A stretch of 63,362 bases of DNA from SAR116 cluster bacterium AG-337-N21 (GCA_003282145.1 QBZZ01000011.1:1-63362), one strand, 5' to 3'. Counted from the stretch's first letter, positions 34,312-43,224 are shown. Translations and numbers: made by a program. Notes: generated by a model not told the origin, from the letters alone.

Positions 34312-35538
34312 TTACAAAAATCCCTTTTCTTTAGCAGATGCTTTATAAGCATCTTCTATATCTGACAAAGTCTTTTTTGCAGTCTCTTTACCTTGCATGA
34401 AATCTGATATTTCTTTTCCAATAGCGGAATGCATTAATCCTGCATATGGCAACATTGGGTATGGGGTGGTATTCATTTTTGCTGCAGCAAATACACCTCT
34501 AGCAGCCTCTGTAGGTTTATAACCGTCAATTAACCAAACAGCTTGCTTTCTAATGTCATTATTATCCATAATCGAAGGCCTTATAGCATTAGTCATAGCA
34601 ATAAATGTTGCTTCCGCTTCTTTATCACTTATTTTCTTTGCAACTGTCCAACCATCCCAAAACAGTGTTGAAGCAGGTGTTTTACCACCGCCTACTGTCA
34701 TTGGACCAGCAATGTCCATACCATTTTTTACTTCGTCACTAACTCCATCAGCATCAACTAATGTGGCAGCTCTACTTCCCCACATATTCATTATAGCAAC
34801 ATTTCCAGCCCTAAATTCAGCATTTGTCGCATTACTATCGTGAGTTAAAAAATCTGGATTCATATAACCAGACAGAGCCTTCATCATATTAAGAGCTTTT
34901 ACACCAGACTCGGAATTTACGTTTGGCTCAGCAGTATTACCTTTAAAATGTGAACCACCATATCCAATAAACATATTGTTAAATTCTTGGGCTAAATTCC
35001 AACCCGCCTTGTAGGCGCCACCAACTGGATTTTTAACAAGACCAGAATCTCTAATCTTTTTGGCAGCAGCTAGCATTTCTTCATAAGTCTTCGGAACATC
35101 AATATTTAGTTTTTTTAAAATATCTTTTCTATAAACAAGATGTTGAGCATTAGCCATAAAAGCTACAGCCATTATTTTACCGTCAATTGTGATTAGCTGA
35201 TTTTTTTTCAAACCTTTCCCATGTTTTTTGACCAAACTATCTAACGGTCTTATAAGATCGTCGTTTAGTAGCGCAACAATTGAGGTGTTAGCAACAATAG
35301 CTGAAGTATATTCAGCTGGCTCACTACTCATTCCAGCAACATTAATTTTTTGATGATCTGCGGTTAAATTTGCTGATACTTTAGCACCTTTACATTCCTT
35401 AGCACCAGAACCAACAGTTTGAATTGCTGGAAATTCGTTCCCAACAATACTAACCCTAGCAGCAATACTACAAGCGAATGCACTTGATGAGGTTAAAAAA
35501 ACAATTGTTGAAAAAATTTTAATTAATAATAGTTTCAT
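34312..35538 (-). CDS. Extracellular carbohydrate-type solute-binding protein
   Basis: 408 residues with a signal peptide (cleavage after SSAFA, about residue 22). ITIDGKIMAVAFMANAQHLVYRKDILKKLNIDVPKTYEEMLAAAKKI is the family 1 binding-protein hinge region; FRAGNVAIMNMWGSRA and TLFWDGWTVAK follow as in CUT1 sugar binders. An AAGGAG-type site precedes ATG. It is second after the ATPase gene. The ligand could be a sugar, polyol or a glycosylated compound; downstream SnoaL, cupin and MetE genes hint at something beyond a plain sugar. Confidence 0.93.
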   Translation of the reverse strand: MKLLLIKIFSTIVFLTSSSAFACSIAARVSIVGNEFPAIQTVGSGAKECKGAKVSANLTADHQKINVAGMSSEPAEYTSAIVANTSIVALLNDDLIRPLDSLVKKHGKGLKKNQLITIDGKIMAVAFMANAQHLVYRKDILKKLNIDVPKTYEEMLAAAKKIRDSGLVKNPVGGAYKAGWNLAQEFNNMFIGYGGSHFKGNTAEPNVNSESGVKALNMMKALSGYMNPDFLTHDSNATNAEFRAGNVAIMNMWGSRAATLVDADGVSDEVKNGMDIAGPMTVGGGKTPASTLFWDGWTVAKKISDKEAEATFIAMTNAIRPSIMDNNDIRKQAVWLIDGYKPTEAARGVFAAAKMNTTPYPMLPYAGLMHSAIGKEISDFMQGKETAKKTLSDIEDAYKASAKEKGFL

Positions 35539-35551
35539 AGATTCTCCTTGA

Positions 35552-36601
35552 TTAACTTAAATTATAACCAGTTTTATCATCAAAAATCTGACACTTAGAT
35601 GATAAAATTGATATACTAATAACATCTCCTATAGATGCATTAAAAGTATTTTTCATTTTTACTGAAATTAGATTTTCTTCCACTTTTACTGTAACCATCG
35701 TCGCATCCCCTAAAAGTTCTATGGAAAAAATTGGACCTTTAATATTTCCAGAAATACTTTTATTTACTTTACCATCTTCTGCACGAAATCCAAGTTTATA
35801 TTTCCCACTCGGATGATCAAAATTTTCAATTTTTATATCGTTTGAAATAAAAACGTTATTTTTAATATTTCCACTGATTAAATTCATAGGCGGGTTACCA
35901 ATGAAAGATGCAACAAATGTATTTATTGGTTTTTCATAAATTTGTTTTGGTGTTCCTATTTGTTGAATAATACCCTTGTCCATTATCACTACTCTGTCAG
36001 CTAAAGTCATTGCTTCTATTTGGTCGTGAGTAACATATACAGTAGTAATTTTTAATTTATTTTGTAAATGTTTAATTTGACCTCTTGTTGAAACCCTTAA
36101 TTTAGCGTCCAAATTTGAAAGTGGTTCATCCATTAAAAAAACATTTGGTTTTCTTACTAATGCTCTAGCTAATGCCACTCTTTGTTTTTGTCCTCCTGAT
36201 AGTTCAGCTGGTTTTCTATGACAAAAATCTTCTAATTCGACAAGATTAATAGCCTTCATAACTAAATTATTATGGTCATTTTTTGGTATTTTACGTATTT
36301 TTAGTGGAAATCGTACATTTTCAAAAACAGTCATATTCGGGTACAAACCATATGATTGAAATACCATAGAAATATCTCTATCTTTAGGTTCTAAATCATT
36401 TACAATTTTATTATTAATTTTGATAATGCCATCTGTTAAATCCTCTAACCCAGCTATCATTCTCATTGTAGTAGTTTTACCACAACCAGAAGGTCCTAAT
36501 AACACTAAAAACTCTTTGTCTTTAATCGTTAAATTAAAATCAACTACAGCGTTGAAATCTCCCCAACTTTTTGACACTTTAATTAATTGAATTTCAGCCA
36601 T
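35552..36601 (-). CDS. CUT1-family ABC transporter ATP-binding protein (UgpC/MalK/SmoK-like)
   Basis: 349 residues. Walker A GPSGCGKTT (38-46), Q-loop VFQSYGLYPNMTV, signature LSGGQKQR, Walker B VFLMDEPLSNLD, switch THDQIEAMT; then FIGNPPMNL and a C-terminal TOBE domain of about 100 residues. The partner permeases and binding protein are the next three genes. The TOBE region is slightly shorter than in MalK. Confidence 0.95.
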   Translation of the reverse strand: MAEIQLIKVSKSWGDFNAVVDFNLTIKDKEFLVLLGPSGCGKTTTMRMIAGLEDLTDGIIKINNKIVNDLEPKDRDISMVFQSYGLYPNMTVFENVRFPLKIRKIPKNDHNNLVMKAINLVELEDFCHRKPAELSGGQKQRVALARALVRKPNVFLMDEPLSNLDAKLRVSTRGQIKHLQNKLKITTVYVTHDQIEAMTLADRVVIMDKGIIQQIGTPKQIYEKPINTFVASFIGNPPMNLISGNIKNNVFISNDIKIENFDHPSGKYKLGFRAEDGKVNKSISGNIKGPIFSIELLGDATMVTVKVEENLISVKMKNTFNASIGDVISISILSSKCQIFDDKTGYNLS

Positions 36602-36611
36602 TTGGTATCAT

Positions 36612-37265
36612 TTAACTCTCTTCAAAGAATGATTTAACAGATTTTAGTATATCTCTGCTTATTAAAGAATTTTCGCCATAAATAGTATATTCACCCGGGT
36701 AAAGAAGAGTTTGTATTTTTGCATTTATTGAAGAATTACAATTTTCTAAAGTATTCTCAATTGCTATCGAGCTCGATTGAGTTGAACCAAGGTAATTTAA
36801 AGCAAATTTATAAATTTCTGGGTCAGGTTTTCTATTAGTGACAAACTCATCATGAGTAATTAAGTCAAATTTTGAAAAATCAATATATTTTGATAAATTA
36901 TTGATTACTATATCAAGAGTATCTTTTGTTGTCGTTGTAATAAAAGCAATTTTAATATTATGTTTCAACGCATATTGGATTACATCTAAAACACCATCTC
37001 TTGGCTTTAAATTATTTTCCGATAACAATTTGAAATGTTTTATTTTTAATAAATATATTAGTTTAGCATCATCTGAATTTAATTCATTTTTTGAATATTC
37101 AACCAGACGGTTTAAACCACCTGGTTTTTGTAGCATTTTGATATAGTTACCTACATTCCAATACCAGTCAACACCAAACTCTTTAAAAGCTTCATTAAAA
37201 GCTTGTCTTTGAATTTCAGAACTTTCTACTACAGAGCCTATTGAGCCGAATAATATAGACTTCAT
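36612..37265 (-). CDS. HAD-like (CbbY-type) protein without the catalytic aspartates
   Basis: 217 residues from the ATG (a GTG lies three codons upstream). Motif I reads ILFGSIGSVVESSEIQRQAF; aligned with the usual LFDLDGTLVDS the nucleophile Asp and the acid/base Asp are replaced by Gly and Ile. Motif II Thr (AFITTTTKDT) and motif III Lys (NRKPDPEIYKFAL) remain; motif IV is IENTLEN rather than xEDSxxG. Phosphatase activity is therefore unlikely. It precedes the ABC ATPase by 10 nt and probably opens the operon. A sensing or regulatory role is possible. Related CbbY-like proteins accompany polyol transporters in other alphaproteobacteria. Confidence 0.85.
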   Translation of the reverse strand: MKSILFGSIGSVVESSEIQRQAFNEAFKEFGVDWYWNVGNYIKMLQKPGGLNRLVEYSKNELNSDDAKLIYLLKIKHFKLLSENNLKPRDGVLDVIQYALKHNIKIAFITTTTKDTLDIVINNLSKYIDFSKFDLITHDEFVTNRKPDPEIYKFALNYLGSTQSSSIAIENTLENCNSSINAKIQTLLYPGEYTIYGENSLISRDILKSVKSFFEES

Positions 37266-37379
37266 GATGTGCACACAATAAAATACATTAATACTTTTTA
37301 TAAGAAAAAATAGTTAAAATAAATAGTAAATTTAAGATTGTTGATTACACCAATTTCTATCCTAAAGTCTTACGATATT

Positions 37380-39077
37380 TTAAAATTCAGATTCAATTTT
37401 TGGCATTAATCTTAAAAGTTCTTTGGTGTAATAATGTTTAGGATTATTAAAAATATTTTCAGTTTTATTTATTTCGCAAATACTACCTTTTTTTAACACG
37501 GCTATCCTATCACACATTTGACGAATAACTGCCAGATCATGACTTATAAATAATATTGTTAGGTTTAATTGTTCTTGTAAATCCTTTAAGAGATTTAATA
37601 CTTGTGCTTGGATTGTTACATCTAAGGCTGAAGTAGGTTCGTCGCAAATTAATAATCTAGGTTTTGTTGCGAGAGCTCTAGCAATAGAGATTCTTTGCCT
37701 TTGTCCACCAGAAAATTCATGAGGAAATCTCTCAAGTGATGTTCTTGATATACCCACAATATCAATTAGGTCATTTATATTTTGATTTAAAGAATAATTA
37801 TCAATATTCTTTTGAAAAAACTTTATTGGTTCAGAAATAATATGCTTAATCTTAAACCTTGGGTTCAATGATGAATATGGATCCTGAAAAATCATTTGGA
37901 TTTGACCTTTAAATTCCCTAATCTTCATTTTATTTTTTGGATTAAATAATGATAAATTATCAAATTTAATTTCTCCCTTTGATGGAGGTAACAAACCACT
38001 TATAATTTTAGCTATTGTTGATTTTCCAGATCCAGATTCACCGACTAATCCAAATGTTTCTCCTTCAAATATGTTAAAAGATACATTGTCTAAAGCTTTA
38101 ATCTTATCTTCAACATCTTTAGTGGAAAGAATTTTTTCTTCATCGAACACCTTTGTAACATTATTAAAATCCAATAATTTTTTATTGCTTAACTCTCGAA
38201 TTCCCCAATTTTTAATAATATTTTTTGTTAAGTTTATTGAAGTATTAATAATTTGTTTGCCTTCAGGACTTAAATATTTAAATCTATTTATTTTTTTGTT
38301 AGTTGGAGGAACAGACATTACTAAACTTTTACATTCCATAGAACTAGGTTTAGATAAAACCTTATGAGTTTCTCCATGCTCAACGATCTTGCCATGTCGC
38401 AAGATTATTACTTTGTTTGTAATTTCTGCTATCACACCCATATCGTGGGTGATAATTAAAACACCTAAATTTCGATCTACAGTAAGTTTCTTTAAAAGAT
38501 TTAGTATTTTAAATTGTATACTCACGTCCAAAGCAGTTGTTGGTTCATCAGCTATTAATAAATCTGGCTCACAACTTATTGCAAGGGCTATTACAACCCT
38601 TTGTCGCATACCTCCACTAAATTGATGTGGATAATCATAAATTCTTTTATTAGGGTTCTCTATTCCAACCTCTGTTAATAACTTTATCGATTTTTCTAGA
38701 GCTTTTTCATAATTAAGATCTGTATGTGTTTGAATTGTCTCTACTAATTGATCTTTAATTGTGAAAAGAGGATTTAGTGATGTTTGTGGATCTTGAAAAA
38801 TAAAACCAATTTTTTTTCCTCTTATAGATCTAGTGACTTCTTCATTATTACATAATTCTGTTTCATCTAATAAAATAGAACCATTCGTAATTTTTCCAGG
38901 TTTATCTATTAAATTAATTATTGCATTAGCTATTGTTGATTTTCCTGATCCAGATTCACCAACTATTCCTATTATTTCACCTCTTTTTAGAGTAAAAGAA
39001 ACATTTTTACTCGCAGAAATAGTTTCTTTACGAGTTTGATATTCAATATCTAGATTATTTATTTTTAAAAAAGTCAT
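37380..39077 (-). CDS. Dipeptide/opine-type ABC transporter, two ATPase domains fused (DppD-DppF)
   Basis: 565 residues from the chosen ATG. Domain 1 (about 1-270): Walker A GESGSGKST, IFQDPQTSLNPLF, FSGGMRQRV, LIADEPTTALD, followed by the VPP...KKINRF tail of oligopeptide ATPases. Domain 2 (about 300-565): GESGSGKST, IFQDPYSSLNPRF, FSGGQRQRI, LICDEPTSALD, and a YYTKELLRLMPKI tail. The start is fixed by an ATGA overlap with the permease stop. Both ATP sites are intact. Last gene of the transporter operon. Confidence 0.94.
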   Translation of the reverse strand: MTFLKINNLDIEYQTRKETISASKNVSFTLKRGEIIGIVGESGSGKSTIANAIINLIDKPGKITNGSILLDETELCNNEEVTRSIRGKKIGFIFQDPQTSLNPLFTIKDQLVETIQTHTDLNYEKALEKSIKLLTEVGIENPNKRIYDYPHQFSGGMRQRVVIALAISCEPDLLIADEPTTALDVSIQFKILNLLKKLTVDRNLGVLIITHDMGVIAEITNKVIILRHGKIVEHGETHKVLSKPSSMECKSLVMSVPPTNKKINRFKYLSPEGKQIINTSINLTKNIIKNWGIRELSNKKLLDFNNVTKVFDEEKILSTKDVEDKIKALDNVSFNIFEGETFGLVGESGSGKSTIAKIISGLLPPSKGEIKFDNLSLFNPKNKMKIREFKGQIQMIFQDPYSSLNPRFKIKHIISEPIKFFQKNIDNYSLNQNINDLIDIVGISRTSLERFPHEFSGGQRQRISIARALATKPRLLICDEPTSALDVTIQAQVLNLLKDLQEQLNLTILFISHDLAVIRQMCDRIAVLKKGSICEINKTENIFNNPKHYYTKELLRLMPKIESEF

Positions 39078-39997
39078 CTTACTTTTAGTTTTGGATTTAA
39101 GGCGTCCCTCATCCAATCTCCTAATAAATTAATTGATAAAGCAAGAACAACAAGAAAAATTGCAGGAAAAAAAGTAATCCACCATTCTCCAGAAAATAAA
39201 AAGTTATTTCCAAATCTAATTAGAGTGCCTAAAGATGGATTTGTAGGAGGAAAACCTACCCCTAAAAAACTAAGAGTAGATTCAGTTATAATAGCCTGCG
39301 ATAATCCTATAGTTGCTATAACTAAAATAGGTCTAAGAATATTAGGAAGAATGTGTCTTATCATAATAACAACATGAGATAGTCCAATTATCTTAGACGC
39401 TAAAACATATTCTTTATTTTTTTCAACAAGAGTGGCTGCTCGTGTAATTCTGGCAAATTGCGGCCATTCCGAAATTCCTATTGCTAAGATTAAAACATAT
39501 ATAGCCATATCATCATGAAGTGATTTAGATATGAAACCCCTAGCTATTCCATCAACTAAAAGAGCCATCAAAATGCTAGGTATAGTCAGTTGGACATCAG
39601 TTAATCTCATAACTATAATTTCATAGCGACCACCTAAATAACCTGCTGTAACTCCTAAAAAAACTCCTAAAAACATAGCAAAAATTATTGAAGCGAAACC
39701 AACTATTAAAGAAATTTGTGAACCATAAATCATAGTTGACAGCATATCTCTACCTTGTTGGTCAGTGCCCAGTATAAAGTCAATACTTCCACCAACCGAC
39801 CATATTGGGGGAGTAAAAGCATCCATTAATGAAATATTTTTAGGGTCAAAAGGATTATAAGGGGCAACTAGAACTGCAAATAAAGAAATAAGCACAATTG
39901 TTAAAAAAATTATTGAAGAAACAATAGCTACTTTAGATTTAATGAAACTATACCCAATGTCTGAATCTAAAAAATTTTTAATTATTTGAGGAATCAT
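39074..39997 (-). CDS. Dipeptide/opine-type ABC transporter permease (DppC-like)
   Basis: 307 residues, N-terminal cytoplasmic segment then six TM helices. HPFDPKN-like NPFDPKNISLMDAFTPP, LGTDQQGRDMLSTMIYGSQISL and the EAA loop EYVLASKIIGLSHVVIMIRHILPNILRPILV are diagnostic of DppC/OppC. ATGA overlaps occur at both ends, coupling it to the DppB-like and the ATPase genes. Confidence 0.94.
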   Translation of the reverse strand: MIPQIIKNFLDSDIGYSFIKSKVAIVSSIIFLTIVLISLFAVLVAPYNPFDPKNISLMDAFTPPIWSVGGSIDFILGTDQQGRDMLSTMIYGSQISLIVGFASIIFAMFLGVFLGVTAGYLGGRYEIIVMRLTDVQLTIPSILMALLVDGIARGFISKSLHDDMAIYVLILAIGISEWPQFARITRAATLVEKNKEYVLASKIIGLSHVVIMIRHILPNILRPILVIATIGLSQAIITESTLSFLGVGFPPTNPSLGTLIRFGNNFLFSGEWWITFFPAIFLVVLALSINLLGDWMRDALNPKLKVR

Positions 39998-40977
39998 TTA
40001 ATTGTTTCCTCTTCTTTAAATCTAATTCTCGGATCAATAAAATAATAAGTAATATCCACGATGAAATTTATCATTACAAATAAAAAAGCAACCATTATTA
40101 AATAAGCTGACATAATTGGAATATCTACAAATTGAACTGCATTTATAAATAATAACCCCATCCCAGGCCATTGAAACACAGTTTCAGTAATAATTGAAAA
40201 TGCTATGAGAGTCCCAACATTTATTCCTGTTATAGTTATAACAGGAATCAAACCATTTTTGAGAGCGTGCCTGTTGTTTACTACTTTATTATTGATACCT
40301 CTTGCTCTTGCAAATTTGATATAATCAGTTTGTAAAATTTCCATCATTTCAGCTCTAACAAGTCTGATGATATAAGTCATTTGAAACAAACTTAGAGTAA
40401 TTGATGGAAGAATTAATGCTTTTATACCACTTAAGGTAAGAAACCCAGTTGACCAGAAACCAAAGTTGACTACTTCTCCTCTACCAAAAGAAGGTAAAAT
40501 ACCAAGAATGACTGAAAATAAATATATGAATAAAATTCCTATTACAAACGTTGGAAGAGAAACGCCTAATAATGAACTAATTAATACTAAGTTACTAACA
40601 AAACCTTCACGATTAATAGCAGTATAGACGCCAAAAAATACACCAAAAAAAATTGCAATAAAGGCTGAAACTAAAACTAATTCAAGAGTAGCTGGTAATC
40701 TTTCAGAAATTAGCAATGAAACTGGTCGTCTTAATTCATAGGATAACCCAAAATCTCCATTTGACACATTACCAACAAATTTAAAAAACTGTGTGTAAAC
40801 TGGATCATTTAATCCAAGTTTTTCTCTAATTTCATCTCTAGTTTCTTCACTAGCTTCTTGTCCGACCATATTGTGGACAGGATCTCCAACAAAGTTAAAC
40901 AATGAAAAAGATACAAACCCAACAATAAACATAACAAGGATTGATTGTAAAAGTCTTTTTAAGAAATAATTAAACAT
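39994..40977 (-). CDS. Dipeptide/opine-type ABC transporter permease (DppB-like)
   Basis: 327 residues. N-terminal YFLKRLLQSILVMFIVGFVSF, LGLNDPVYTQFFKFVGNVSNGDFGLSY and the EAA loop DYIKFARARGINNKVVNNRHALKNGLIPVITI mark DppB/OppB. It starts 66 nt after the binding-protein stop, with a hairpin between, and overlaps the next gene by ATGA. Confidence 0.94.
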   Translation of the reverse strand: MFNYFLKRLLQSILVMFIVGFVSFSLFNFVGDPVHNMVGQEASEETRDEIREKLGLNDPVYTQFFKFVGNVSNGDFGLSYELRRPVSLLISERLPATLELVLVSAFIAIFFGVFFGVYTAINREGFVSNLVLISSLLGVSLPTFVIGILFIYLFSVILGILPSFGRGEVVNFGFWSTGFLTLSGIKALILPSITLSLFQMTYIIRLVRAEMMEILQTDYIKFARARGINNKVVNNRHALKNGLIPVITITGINVGTLIAFSIITETVFQWPGMGLLFINAVQFVDIPIMSAYLIMVAFLFVMINFIVDITYYFIDPRIRFKEEETIK

Positions 40978-41002
40978 CTTAAATACTTAAAGTTTATTTA
41001 AA

Positions 41003-41037
41003 AACAATGCCAGTTAATGTTTTGTACTGGCATTGTT
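41003..41037 (-). terminator. Intercistronic hairpin after the peptide-type binding protein
   Basis: 12-bp perfect stem AACAATGCCAGT/ACTGGCATTGTT with an 11-nt loop, followed on the minus strand by TTTTAAATAAAC. It is placed 6 nt after the stop of the solute-binding gene and before the permease genes, the classic position for an attenuator or RNA-stabilising hairpin giving more binding protein than permease. Confidence 0.75.
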
Positions 41038-41043
41038 ATTTAT

Positions 41044-42603
41044 TTAGTTAACTTTAGCGAAACGAAAAAGTGGCTCATTATTAGTTCTTATTGGGATTAT
41101 AACGTTACTCTTACTTCCCCAAGAAATCACTTGATGGTGAAGTGGTAAATAAGGCATGTTATCTTGAACAATTGACCAAGCTTCTGCAATGTTAGCATTT
41201 CTCTTATCAAGATTTGTTTCAGTCAGCATAGTTCCAACTAATGCATCAACTCTATCATTTTTAAAACCAGATTTGTTCCAACTTCCGTCAGACTTTAAAA
41301 GAAACGAATATACATAATGACTGTCAAATGTTGGAACGCCCCAACCTAACATATAAAAATCACTAAAACCACCTTTCAAGTCTTTAAAATGAATACTTTT
41401 TGGTTGAGAATCTAAATTTACTTTTATACCAACTTTTGCAAGCATTCCTACTGCAGCCACACAAATTGCTTCATCGTTGATGTACCGATTATTTGGACAG
41501 TCTAAGGTTATTTCAAAACCATCAGGATATCCCGCATCAGCTAAAAGTTTTTTTGAAAGTTTTGGATCATATGATAATCTTTTATCTAATTTCTTTGTGT
41601 AACCTTGTACACCAGGAAAAGTAATCATACCGGCTGGTTCACTTAGACCTCTCATAATTTTCTTTTTAATAGCATTCATATCTAGTGCATGATAAAAAGC
41701 AAGACGTACTTTTTTGTCTTTAAAGGGGTTTTTACCTTTAATATTTGATGATCTTAATTCATCAACACCCTGATCCATGCCAAAGAAAATTGTTCGCGAT
41801 TGAGCTGCACTTACAACTTTATGCATTGAGGAGTTTTTGATTCTATTTATATCTTGAGCTGGTGTAAAATTTGTAAAATCAATATCACCTGACAGAAGAG
41901 CTGCAACCCTAGTAGCATCATTTTTAATCGGCAAAAGTTCGATTTTATCAATGTTATGTTGAGATTGATCACCCCACCAGTTATCATTTCTTTCAAAAAT
42001 AGTTCTTGTATTTTGTTCTCGCAAAGTAATTTTAAAAGGCCCTGTGCCCATTGCATTTATAGAGCAAAATGTTTCCTGAGAAGCATTATAATCTTGTGCT
42101 GTTTCACACCCATTTTTCTTTGACCATGATTCAGACATTATAAATATTTGAACTAATTGATTTAGTAAAATAGGGTTTGGACCCTTTGTTTTAATTTCGA
42201 TTGTGGAATTATTTAAAGCCTTAACTGAAGTAATACTATTAATAAGTTCTTTAACATCAGAAGTTCCGGTTAAAGCTCTGTTAATACTAAATTCAACATC
42301 ACTAGCTTTTAGTAAGCTTCCATCTTCAAATTTAACACCTTTTCGTAAAGTAAAAACCCAAGTTTCTGGATCAGTTGTTTTCCAAGAGGTAGATAATTGA
42401 GGTTTAATAGACATATCATTTGCTCTTGTGACAAGTCCTTCATAAACTTGCCTTGAAACCATGTGTGTAGGCCCCTCATTTTGCGCATGTGGGTCTAAGG
42501 TAAGAGAGTCTCCTGGCATAGACCATTTAATAGTTGCAGCATAAAGAGGAGAAAACATAGTAACGAAAAGCATAGTTGCAATTAACTTAGTTAATATCTT
42601 CAT
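41044..42603 (-). CDS. Dipeptide/opine/nickel-type ABC transporter solute-binding protein
   Basis: 519 residues, signal peptide cleaved after PLYAA (about 23). The family 5 signature is WSMPGDSLTLDPHAQNEGPTHMVSRQVYEGLV, then KTTDPETWVFTLRKGVKFEDGS, VSAAQSRTIFFGMD, KDKKVRLAFYHALD and a C-terminal DNMPYLPLHHQVISWG. Two cysteines in NGCETAQDYNASQETFC may form a disulphide. GGAAGG precedes ATG. First gene of the operon. Ligand unknown: a peptide, opine, amino-alcohol or similar cationic compound. Confidence 0.93.
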   Translation of the reverse strand: MKILTKLIATMLFVTMFSPLYAATIKWSMPGDSLTLDPHAQNEGPTHMVSRQVYEGLVTRANDMSIKPQLSTSWKTTDPETWVFTLRKGVKFEDGSLLKASDVEFSINRALTGTSDVKELINSITSVKALNNSTIEIKTKGPNPILLNQLVQIFIMSESWSKKNGCETAQDYNASQETFCSINAMGTGPFKITLREQNTRTIFERNDNWWGDQSQHNIDKIELLPIKNDATRVAALLSGDIDFTNFTPAQDINRIKNSSMHKVVSAAQSRTIFFGMDQGVDELRSSNIKGKNPFKDKKVRLAFYHALDMNAIKKKIMRGLSEPAGMITFPGVQGYTKKLDKRLSYDPKLSKKLLADAGYPDGFEITLDCPNNRYINDEAICVAAVGMLAKVGIKVNLDSQPKSIHFKDLKGGFSDFYMLGWGVPTFDSHYVYSFLLKSDGSWNKSGFKNDRVDALVGTMLTETNLDKRNANIAEAWSIVQDNMPYLPLHHQVISWGSKSNVIIPIRTNNEPLFRFAKVN

Positions 42604-43098
42604 TTTGTGTCCTTCCTATAAATTTAAAATAGTAATTGAATAAATGTCTAAATAATATATTTTTTTAAAATGACATATTTGATAGATATGTAAATTTAAA
42701 AATTAAAATGAATTGACTTATATAAAATTATTTTTCAAATCAATATTTTAACAAAACTTCTTCGTAAACAGGATAGCTTAAACGTTCATCATTAAACTTT
42801 TTAATAATATCGTAAATTTTTAAAAGTTTATCACCCTCTATTGATTTTTTTACATTTTCAAAATGTTTTAATGCTTTTACTTATAAAAAAAGACACATAA
42901 CAGTGAAACTTTTGCTCTATACTTGTCAGCACTACTTAATTTTACTAGACACTTTAATGCTATTTGAGGGTAATTTTAACCTATGTTTTAGGTATCAAAT
43001 AGGTACGTTTTAGGATTGGTGTTTAAAATTAGGTAATGTTTTCAATGAGTTGTTGGAAAAGTCATTGTATTTGTTACCACTATTCAGATTAGGAAAAG
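42604..43098. other. 495-bp stretch without an intact gene
   Basis: It holds the upstream region of the binding-protein gene (42604-42739), a decayed C-terminal coding fragment (42740-42880), and a 200-bp A+T-rich stretch directly 3' of the tRNA-Lys with short repeats of TAGGTA and GTTTTAGG (about 42985-43040). No other coding frame or RNA structure was evident on either strand. Confidence 0.6.
42740..42880 (-). pseudogene. C-terminal remnant of an unidentified gene
   Basis: 46 sense codons ending in TGA, bounded upstream by an in-frame TAA and lacking any in-frame ATG, GTG or usable TTG near its beginning. The conceptual peptide contains ALKHFENVKKSIEGDKLLKI and ends DERLSYPVYEEVLLKY, with amphipathic, protein-like composition. 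I do not recognise the family. It looks like the tail of a gene whose front has been deleted, close to the 3' side of a tRNA. Confidence 0.4.
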
Positions 43099-43174
43099 TG
43101 GTGAGCGCGACAGGGTTCGAACCTGTGACCCATTGATTAAAAGTCAATTGCTCTACCAACTGAGCTACGCGCCC
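43099..43174 (-). tRNA. tRNA-Lys (anticodon UUU)
   Basis: 76 nt including encoded CCA. Acceptor stem GGGCGCG pairs with CGCGCTC (one G-U); D-arm TAGCTCAGTTGGTAGAGCA; anticodon stem ATTGA with loop CTTTTAA (anticodon at 43141-43139); T-arm ACAGGTTCGAACCCTGT; discriminator A. All canonical positions are present. It follows coaD on the same strand with a small palindromic terminator candidate between. Confidence 0.97.
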
Positions 43175-43194
43175 TAAGATAAAAAGAAACTATG

Positions 43195-43214
43195 TGATTA
43201 TAATATTATAATCA
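43195..43214 (-). terminator. A+T-rich palindrome downstream of coaD, possible terminator
   Basis: TGATTATAATATTATAATCA, a perfect 20-bp inverted repeat, then CATAGTTTCTTTTTATC on the minus strand. It lies 10 nt after the coaD stop and 20 nt ahead of the tRNA. The weak A-T stem makes termination uncertain. Confidence 0.4.
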
Positions 43215-43224
43215 AGTTATAAGT

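Noticed and set aside
42985-43040. CRISPR-like repeats near tRNA-Lys
   Set aside because: The repeated words are only 6-8 bp, irregularly spaced and without unique spacers; no cas gene is present anywhere in the window.
43195-43214. Perfect A+T palindrome as a regulator operator
   Set aside because: It lies downstream of coaD rather than in front of a gene start, and is made only of A/T with a single G and C at its ends; a weak terminator is the simpler reading.
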